The notes below the pieces were generated by a model. It was not told where the DNA came from and ran no database searches. It worked only from the letters and a program-made list of their open reading frames with translations. Shown here in pieces: positions 56,267-64,000 of a DNA stretch of 64,000 nt; the first letter of the stretch is position 1, and each line of letters starts with the position of its first letter. This DNA comes from Paenirhodobacter enshiensis (GTDB lineage: Bacteria > Pseudomonadota > Alphaproteobacteria > Rhodobacterales > Rhodobacteraceae), in the NCBI RefSeq assembly GCF_000740785.1, contig NZ_JFZB01000016.1:47336-111335 (forward strand), read 5' to 3'. A program made the translations under genes and the position numbers.

Positions 56267-57149
56267 TGGGGCCTCCGGCGGCACGCGGAACCGGGCCGTT
56301 CGGAGTGATGAGCGGGCCGACGTCGCGCAGCGCCTCGGCCGGATGCGAGCGCAGCACCCGCAGATAATCGAGCCGCCCGTAATCGGCCGAGAGCCGCACC
56401 CGGAACCGCCGGTCCTGGCCCTGCAGCACCTGTCCGACGAGCATCCCCGAGGGGAACACCCCGCCGTCGCCCGAGCTGACCACCCGGTCGCCCGGACGGA
56501 TCTGATCGGGGTTCTCGATGAAATCGAGCGTCGGGTAGGGCGAGTTGTCGCCGGTCAGGATGGCGCGCTGGCCCGAGGGCTGGATCGTCACCGGAACGCG
56601 GCTCGACGGGTCGGTCAGCAGCAGCACCCGGCTGGTGCTGTCTCCGACGCCCGAGATCCGCCCGACGAGGCCCAGACCGTCCATCGTCGCCCAGCCGTCG
56701 ACGATGCCGTCGCGCGAACCGACGTTGAGCAGCACCGACTGCCGGAAGGGCGAGCCCGAATCCGCCAGCACCTCGCCCGAGACCGAGGTCAGCTTCGGAT
56801 CGAGCCGCACCTGATTGAGCGCCAGGAGCTTGGCGTTCTGCTGTTCCAGCTGAACCGCGGACTCCTTCCACGACTTCATCTGTTGCAGCTCGCGGCGCAG
56901 TTCCTGGTTCTGTTCGTAAATGCGGGCGTAGGACTGGAAGCCCTCCGCCATCGCGAGAGTCTTGGTCACCGGCACCATCGCCCAGTCAAAGGTGGGCACG
57001 AAGCGGTCGAGGAAGGCTTCGCGGAACCGCTCTACGCGGGGATTGTCGATGCGCCAGACAAGGAAGGTCGCTACAAGGCACAGCGCCAGAATCGCGACAG
57101 CGATCCGGCGCAGGGGGCCTGCGTAATCCTCGTCTCTGTTGTTGGCCAC
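56259..57149 (-). CDS. mreC: MreC, rod-shape-determining periplasmic scaffold protein
   Basis: A 296-residue protein: one N-terminal membrane segment (about residues 14-32), a coiled coil (about 68-105, EQNQELRRELQQMKSW and onward), then the beta-rich MreC domain containing GSRDGIVDGWATMDGLGLVGRI and VVSSGDGGVFPSGMLVGQV. It links PBP2/RodA to MreB. GTG start at 57149 with a GGAGG ribosome-binding site seven bases upstream. The last 25 residues are Pro/Gly-rich. Confidence 0.95.
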   Translation of the reverse strand: MANNRDEDYAGPLRRIAVAILALCLVATFLVWRIDNPRVERFREAFLDRFVPTFDWAMVPVTKTLAMAEGFQSYARIYEQNQELRRELQQMKSWKESAVQLEQQNAKLLALNQVRLDPKLTSVSGEVLADSGSPFRQSVLLNVGSRDGIVDGWATMDGLGLVGRISGVGDSTSRVLLLTDPSSRVPVTIQPSGQRAILTGDNSPYPTLDFIENPDQIRPGDRVVSSGDGGVFPSGMLVGQVLQGQDRRFRVRLSADYGRLDYLRVLRSHPAEALRDVGPLITPNGPVPRAAGGPNG

Positions 57150-57186
57150 GTTCGCCTCCGGGTAAGGGTCCGGCCGGACCCCGGCC

Positions 57187-60105
<2,919 letters not shown>

Positions 60106-60189
60106 TTGGGGATCTCTTCGTCTCAGCAGGTCTTGGAGGGATGCCGGCGGCCGCGGTCGCGGGCTGCCGGTTCGGTCGGGCGCTGGACA

Positions 60190-60225
60190 TCTCTGAGCGG
60201 TCGCGCCCGGGGGCACGCTCAGAGA
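60190..60225 (-). promoter_or_regulatory. leuA attenuator hairpin overlapping the leader stop codon
   Basis: A 10-bp stem (TCTCTGAGCG at 60190-60199 against CGCTCAGAGA at 60216-60225, 16-base loop). On the mRNA its 5' arm contains the last Leu codon and the TGA stop of the leader peptide, so ribosome position decides whether it can form. A second GC-rich hairpin lies further on (about 60142-60171). Neither has a long T-run, so the terminator form is not settled. Confidence 0.65.
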
Positions 60226-60311
60226 AGGCTAAGAAGAAGGAGGCCACGGACGGAGAGGCCAGAGGCAGAGGCCCCGGCGATCAGCGTCGATATGTCATGC
60301 GTCCGTGTCAT
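60219..60311 (-). CDS. leuL: leuA leader peptide (Leu-rich, 30 residues)
   Basis: A 30-codon frame ending RGLLLLSLL, with the codons CTC CTT CTT CTT AGC CTT CTC TGA. Six leucines in the last seven codons, directly before a hairpin and 114 bases before the leuA start, is the layout of a leucine attenuator. All six codons are CTC or CTT; CTT in particular should be uncommon in so GC-rich a genome. There is no ribosome-binding site, and a -10-like TATAGT (60319-60324) ends seven bases before the ATG, so the message may be leaderless, as for the trp leader of Sinorhizobium. The -35 match is poor. Confidence 0.72.
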   Translation of the reverse strand: MTRTHDISTLIAGASASGLSVRGLLLLSLL

Positions 60312-60403
60312 GGCGGCGACTATAGCGGGCAGGAAGCGAAAGAAAAGCCTTAATTTATGGCAGTTTTGCTTACCTTTGAGGGGGTTCCGGCGAAAGGGGA
60401 AGG

Positions 60404-60463
60404 GAGGGGCGCTGCCCCTCTTCGCGGCAAGCCGCGAATTCACCCCGGGATATTTGGGGAAAG
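60404..60463. repeat. Composite intergenic repeat, copy B (single half-unit)
   Basis: GAGGGGCGCTGCCCCTC, inner hairpin TTCGCGGC/GCCGCGAA, then CACCCCGGGATATTTGGGG: one half-unit of the element seen complete at 13461 and 63807. It lies 27 bases past the stop of the MORN-repeat gene on the minus strand. Confidence 0.8.
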
Positions 60464-60489
60464 CCGAAAAAGAGAAGGGGGGTCGGGGG

Positions 60490-61962
60490 TCAGGGAAGGG
60501 CGGTTTCAGGGAGCTGCGGCGTGGGCGTGCCAAGGGGAGGCTTTTTCGACGAGGCGTCGGTGTCGGGCTGGGTGAGCGCGTCTGCGGTCCAGATGCCCGC
60601 CGCGATGGCGCCGCGGCGGCTGCGCAGTGTGCCCTGACCGTTGCGCCGGCCGGCGGCGAAACTGCCCTCGTAATTGTCGCCGTTGGCGTAATGCGCCTTG
60701 CCTTCGCCCTGCATCCGGCCGGCGAGCCAGCTGCCCTCGTAGCGGAAGCCGTTGCGCATGGTGAAGATGCCCGTGCCCGAGGGCAGGCCGGCGACGAAGC
60801 CGCCTTCGTAGCTGCTGCCGTCGGGGAAGGCGATGCGGCCCTGACCCTCGCGCCGGCCATCGACCCAATCGCCGTCATAGACCGTGCCGTCGGAGGCGGT
60901 CATCTTGCCCGGACCGTTCATCCGCCCGTGGGCGAAGCTGCCCTCGTAGGTCTGGCCCGAGGGGTAATGCGCGCTGCCGCTGCCCTCGATCGTGCCCTGC
61001 GACCAGCTGCCCTGATAGGAGGAGCCGTCCTTGTAGGTGATGCGGCCGGCGCCGTCGGGCTGATCGTTGCGAAAGCCGCCCTCGTAGACGGTGCCGTCGG
61101 GGTAGGTGGCGCGGCCCTGGCCCTCGACATGGCCGTCGATCCAGTCGCCATCGTAGCTGTAGCCGTCGGCGCCGCGGAACACGCCCCGGCCCTGACGCCG
61201 GTCGGCGACGAAGCCGCCCTCGTAGCTGTCGCCATTGGCATAGTCGAGCCGTCCGGTGCCGTCGCGCTTGCCGTCTTTCATGCCGCCCCGGTAGCTGTCG
61301 CCGTCGGGCTGGACGAGATGGCCGGTGCCGGTCATCTGCCCGTCGCGCCAGTCGCCCTCGTAGACGAGGCCGTCGGGCATGGTCATCCGGCCTTTGCCCG
61401 CCCGTTTGCCGCCCTGCATCTCGCCTTCGTAGGTTGATCCGTCGGGATAGCTGATCCGGACCCGGCCCTGCGGCTGGCCCTGCGACCAGTCGCCTTCGCA
61501 GCGATAGCCGTCGGGGCGGCTGAGCACGCCCTGACCGTCGCGTGTGCCATTGGCGAAGCGGCCGGTGTAGCTGGTGCCGTCGGCAAGGCGCAGCGTGCCC
61601 GCGCCGGTCATCTGGCCCGCGACCCAGCTGCCGTCATAGCTGCTGCCGTCGGCGAAGACGATGCGGCCCTGGCCATCGGGTTTGCCGGCGCTGAAATTGC
61701 CCTCGTAGATCGCGCCGTTCGGGTATTTCGCCCGCCCCGGCCCCTGCATCGTCCCGTTCACCCATTCGCCGTCGTATTCGAAGCCCGAGGGCAGCCGGTA
61801 GCTGCCGTGTCCGTCCTGCTTGCCGTCGCGGAAGCTGCCTTCGTAAAGGCCGCCGTTGTCGTATTGCTTGGTCACGACCTCCTGCGCGGTGCTGCTCCAG
61901 CCGATCAGCACCCCGATCAGTCCGAGCCCAAGCCCCAGACCGTAATGTCGCGTCCCTGTCAT
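60490..61962 (-). CDS. Exported protein with 18 MORN repeats
   Basis: A 490-residue protein. The N-terminus has a Gly/Leu-rich hydrophobic segment (residues 8-24), acting as signal or anchor. Residues 38-451 are 18 MORN units of exactly 23 residues each (consensus xxYEGxFxxGxxxGxGxxxxxDG), with no insertion or deletion. A short Ser/Pro-rich tail (SSKKPPLGTPTPQ) ends it. MORN repeats form extended beta-hairpin solenoids and bind other proteins or lipids; in bacteria the role is mostly unknown. ATG at 61962 with GGAAAGAG upstream. Divergent from nadE. Confidence 0.9.
   Translation of the reverse strand: MTGTRHYGLGLGLGLIGVLIGWSSTAQEVVTKQYDNGGLYEGSFRDGKQDGHGSYRLPSGFEYDGEWVNGTMQGPGRAKYPNGAIYEGNFSAGKPDGQGRIVFADGSSYDGSWVAGQMTGAGTLRLADGTSYTGRFANGTRDGQGVLSRPDGYRCEGDWSQGQPQGRVRISYPDGSTYEGEMQGGKRAGKGRMTMPDGLVYEGDWRDGQMTGTGHLVQPDGDSYRGGMKDGKRDGTGRLDYANGDSYEGGFVADRRQGRGVFRGADGYSYDGDWIDGHVEGQGRATYPDGTVYEGGFRNDQPDGAGRITYKDGSSYQGSWSQGTIEGSGSAHYPSGQTYEGSFAHGRMNGPGKMTASDGTVYDGDWVDGRREGQGRIAFPDGSSYEGGFVAGLPSGTGIFTMRNGFRYEGSWLAGRMQGEGKAHYANGDNYEGSFAAGRRNGQGTLRSRRGAIAAGIWTADALTQPDTDASSKKPPLGTPTPQLPETALP
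60610..61851 (-). repeat. 69-base coding tandem repeat (18 MORN units)
   Basis: The 18 in-phase 23-residue units of the MORN protein. They keep the Y-x-G and G-x-G framework but diverge between units at DNA level, so they are old duplications rather than recent slippage. The sixth unit has the only Cys (YRCEGDW), and the last units keep full motifs. Confidence 0.88.
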
Positions 61963-62144
61963 GCTCTTTCCTGCCCGGCCTGTCCTGCGCCCCGCGGGGC
62001 CGGCGGGTGACTCGGGCCGGGCGCAGGGTGGCGCGACCCTAGGGGGAGGCGATGCCCGAGGCAACCCGGCCCCGATCCGGCGCGAAGTCTTTCTTCGCGC
62101 GGCCGGGCGCGCTACATCAGGGGCAGACGACAAGGGAGCCCCCG

Positions 62145-63803
62145 ATGGCCGACAGATTCCGCCTTACCCTCGCTCAGCTCAACCCGACGGTTGGGGCGAT
62201 CGCCGCGAATGCCGAGCGTGCCTTCGAGGCCTGGCAGCAGGGGCGCGAGGCCGGCGCGGATTTCGTGGCGCTGCCCGAGATGTTCCTGACCGGCTATCAG
62301 ACGCAGGATCTGGTGCTGAAACCCGCTTTCGTGGCCGAGGCGATGGCGGCGATGGAGACGCTCGCCGCGCGCACGGCGGATGGCCCGGCGCTTGGCATCG
62401 GTGGGCCGTTTCACGATGCGGGCGGGCATTACAACGCCTGGTGGGTGCTGAAGGACGGCGCGGTCGCGTGCCGCATCCTCAAGCACGATCTGCCGCATGA
62501 CGAGGTGTTCGACGAATACCGGCTGTTCGACAGCGGTCCGGTCTCTGGCCCTTACCGCATCGGGCCGCTGCGCATCGGCTCGCCGATCTGCGAGGACGCC
62601 TGGCACCCCGAGGTCGCCGAGACGCTGGTCGAGACCGGGGCCGAGATCCTGCTGGTGCCGAACGGCTCGCCCTATGCGCGGGCGAAGCAGGACGTGCGGA
62701 TGAATGTCTGTGTCGCGCGGGTGATCGAGACCGGGCTGCCGCTGGTCTATCTCAACCTCGTGGGCGGGCAGGACGATCAGGTCTTCGACGGGGCGAGCTT
62801 CGCGCTCAATCCGCATGGCGAGCTGGCGTTGCAGATGCCGGCCTTCGAGGAAAGCCTCGTGCATCTCGATTTCGAGGCGGGGGCGGAGGGCTGGCGCGCG
62901 GTGCCGGGCGCGCTGGTGGCGCAGCCCGACGAGTGGGAGCAGGACTATCACGCGATGGTGCTGGCGACGCGCGACTATCTGACGAAATCGGGCTTCGGCA
63001 AGGTAGTGCTGGGGCTGTCGGGGGGCATCGATTCGGCGCTGGTCGCTGCGATCGCGGCCGATGCCATCGGGGCGGGGAACGTGCATTGCATCATGCTGCC
63101 CTCGCGCCATACCTCGCAAGGCTCGCTCGACGATGCGGCGGAACTCGCGCATCGGCTCGGCGCGCGGCTCGATACCGTGGAGATCGAGGGGCCGCGTGCC
63201 GCGACCGGGGCGGCGCTCGCCCATATGATGGCAGAGGGGATGCCCGGGATCGCGGCCGAGAACATCCAGTCGCGGTTGCGCGGCGTTTTGCTGATGGCGG
63301 TGTCGAACAGCACCGGCGAGATGCTGCTGACCACCGGCAACAAGTCCGAGATGGCGGTGGGCTATTGCACGATCTACGGCGACATGAACGGCGGCTACAA
63401 TCCGATCAAGGATCTTTACAAGACCCGGGTGTTCGAGACCTGCCGCTGGCGCAATGCCCATCACCGGCCCTGGATGCTGGCGCCGGCGGGCGAGATCATC
63501 CCGGTCGCGATCATCGACAAGCCGCCCTCGGCGGAGCTGCGCGACAACCAGACCGATCAGGACAGCCTGCCGCCCTACGAGATCCTCGATGCGATCCTCG
63601 AGCGCCTCGTCGAGGGCGAGCAGTCGGTGGCGGAGATCGTCGCCGCAGGGTTTGAGCGCGCCACCGTCAAACGCGTCGAGCATCTGCTCTATATCTCGGA
63701 GTGGAAACGCTTCCAGTCGGCACCGGGGCCCAAGTTGACGCGGCGCGCGTTCTGGCTCGACCGCCGTTACCCGATCGTCAACCGCTGGCGCGACGGCACC
63801 TGA
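62145..63803 (+). CDS. nadE: Glutamine-dependent NAD+ synthetase
   Basis: A 552-residue two-domain enzyme making NAD+ from nicotinate adenine dinucleotide. The N-terminal nitrilase-type amidotransferase has its triad: Glu in ALPEMFLTGYQ, Lys in ILKHDLPH and Cys in GSPICEDAWHPE. The C-terminal synthetase has the pyrophosphate-binding SGGIDSALVAAIAAD. The ATG at 62145 gives MADRFRLTLAQLNPTVGA; AGGGAGCC lies upstream. Repeat copy C begins three bases after the stop. Confidence 0.97.
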   Translation: MADRFRLTLAQLNPTVGAIAANAERAFEAWQQGREAGADFVALPEMFLTGYQTQDLVLKPAFVAEAMAAMETLAARTADGPALGIGGPFHDAGGHYNAWWVLKDGAVACRILKHDLPHDEVFDEYRLFDSGPVSGPYRIGPLRIGSPICEDAWHPEVAETLVETGAEILLVPNGSPYARAKQDVRMNVCVARVIETGLPLVYLNLVGGQDDQVFDGASFALNPHGELALQMPAFEESLVHLDFEAGAEGWRAVPGALVAQPDEWEQDYHAMVLATRDYLTKSGFGKVVLGLSGGIDSALVAAIAADAIGAGNVHCIMLPSRHTSQGSLDDAAELAHRLGARLDTVEIEGPRAATGAALAHMMAEGMPGIAAENIQSRLRGVLLMAVSNSTGEMLLTTGNKSEMAVGYCTIYGDMNGGYNPIKDLYKTRVFETCRWRNAHHRPWMLAPAGEIIPVAIIDKPPSAELRDNQTDQDSLPPYEILDAILERLVEGEQSVAEIVAAGFERATVKRVEHLLYISEWKRFQSAPGPKLTRRAFWLDRRYPIVNRWRDGT

Positions 63804-63806
63804 GGA

Positions 63807-63942
63807 GGGGGCTCTGCCCCCGCCCTTCGGGCTCCCCCGGGATATTTTCGGAAAGATGAATGCAAAAGCGCGCTCTCCCTTTCGATTCGCCGCAAATATC
63901 CCGGGGGTGAGGGCCGAAAGGCCCGAGGGGGCAGAGCCCCCT
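63807..63942. repeat. Composite intergenic repeat, copy C (two half-units)
   Basis: The left half-unit is GGGGGCTCTGCCCCC (63807-63821), inner hairpin GCCC-TTC-GGGC, TCCCCCGGGATATTTT and GGAAAGATGAA. The right half-unit, from about 63872, is CCCTTTCGATTCGCC, AAATATCCCGGGGG, a different inner hairpin (GGGCC/GGCCC) and GGGGGCAGAGCCCCC. It starts three bases after the nadE stop. The last 58 bases of the window (63943-64000) hold nothing I can identify. Confidence 0.85.
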
Positions 63943-64000
63943 CTGTGCTACTCTTTGCGGGGCAGGGCTCCCCCTTTCCGTTCGCCGTCTTCCCTTGCGC

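Noticed and set aside
60610..61851. CRISPR-like periodic repeat
   Set aside because: The 69-base period encodes 23-residue MORN units in one open frame, and there are no identical repeats separated by unique spacers.

Overview
The window is a high-GC, gene-dense chromosomal segment of a photosynthetic-type alphaproteobacterium of the Rhodobacter group (Rhodobacterales). The pointers are the gene order hupTUV-hypF-hupSLC-hupDFGHJK (the Rhodobacter capsulatus arrangement), the HupJ protein with a fused rubredoxin domain, a GTTC-N7-GTTC SOS box in front of lexA, a cytochrome c2-like protein, and the neighbourhoods gltA-gltX-comEC-lexA and aroA-cmk-rpsA-ihfB. Most genes are core housekeeping genes. 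I see no insertion sequence, prophage, integron or CRISPR array.

Layout. 1-13.4 kb (all minus strand): [NiFe] uptake hydrogenase locus. hupT-hupU-hupV encode the H2 sensor and its kinase, hypF a cyanide-ligand maturase, hupSLC the enzyme and its cytochrome b, and hupDFGHJ(K) the maturation factors. hupK is cut by the window start. A strong terminator separates hupC from hupD. 13.7-20.2 kb (minus): nlpD-like, pcm, surE, mntP, gltA, gltX. 20.3-32.2 kb (mostly plus): comEC, lexA (minus, with its SOS box), trmB, aroA-cmk, an alpha/beta-hydrolase, rpsA, ihfB-lapA, trpF, trpB. 32.3-36.0 kb: a GbsR-like regulator, then the zinc regulon znuA / zur-znuC-znuB with two Zur-type operators between the divergent arms. 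36.3-43.7 kb: a YjbE-like small secreted protein, yjbF-yjbH (exopolysaccharide-type outer-membrane pair) and a four-gene ABC importer with an intercistronic hairpin. 43.9-46.4 kb: lipB, a cytochrome c2-like protein and a degenerate heme-copper oxidase subunit I. 46.65 kb: tRNA-Leu(GAG). 46.9-49.9 kb: a Cache/PAS sensor kinase and FixJ-type regulator. 50.4-52.6 kb: feoAB. 52.6-58.2 kb (minus): the elongasome operon mreBCD-mrdA-rodA. 58.5-60.3 kb: leuA behind a leucine-rich leader peptide. 60.5-62.0 kb: an exported protein with 18 MORN repeats. 62.1-63.8 kb: nadE.

How the parts connect. HupUV/HupT control expression of hupSL; IHF, whose beta subunit is encoded here, is a known co-activator of hupSL in R. 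capsulatus. Zur should control both znu arms. The leuA leader uses only CTC and CTT in its terminal leucine cluster, the codons read by the tRNA-Leu(GAG) also in this window.

The most unusual items are: (1) a cytochrome-oxidase subunit I homologue that keeps the low-spin heme histidines but has lost the heme a3 ligand and two of three CuB histidines, sitting behind a cytochrome c2-like gene; (2) a composite intergenic repeat with conserved arms and interchangeable inner hairpins, found just downstream of three genes; (3) the leuA attenuator; (4) the 18-unit, indel-free MORN protein.
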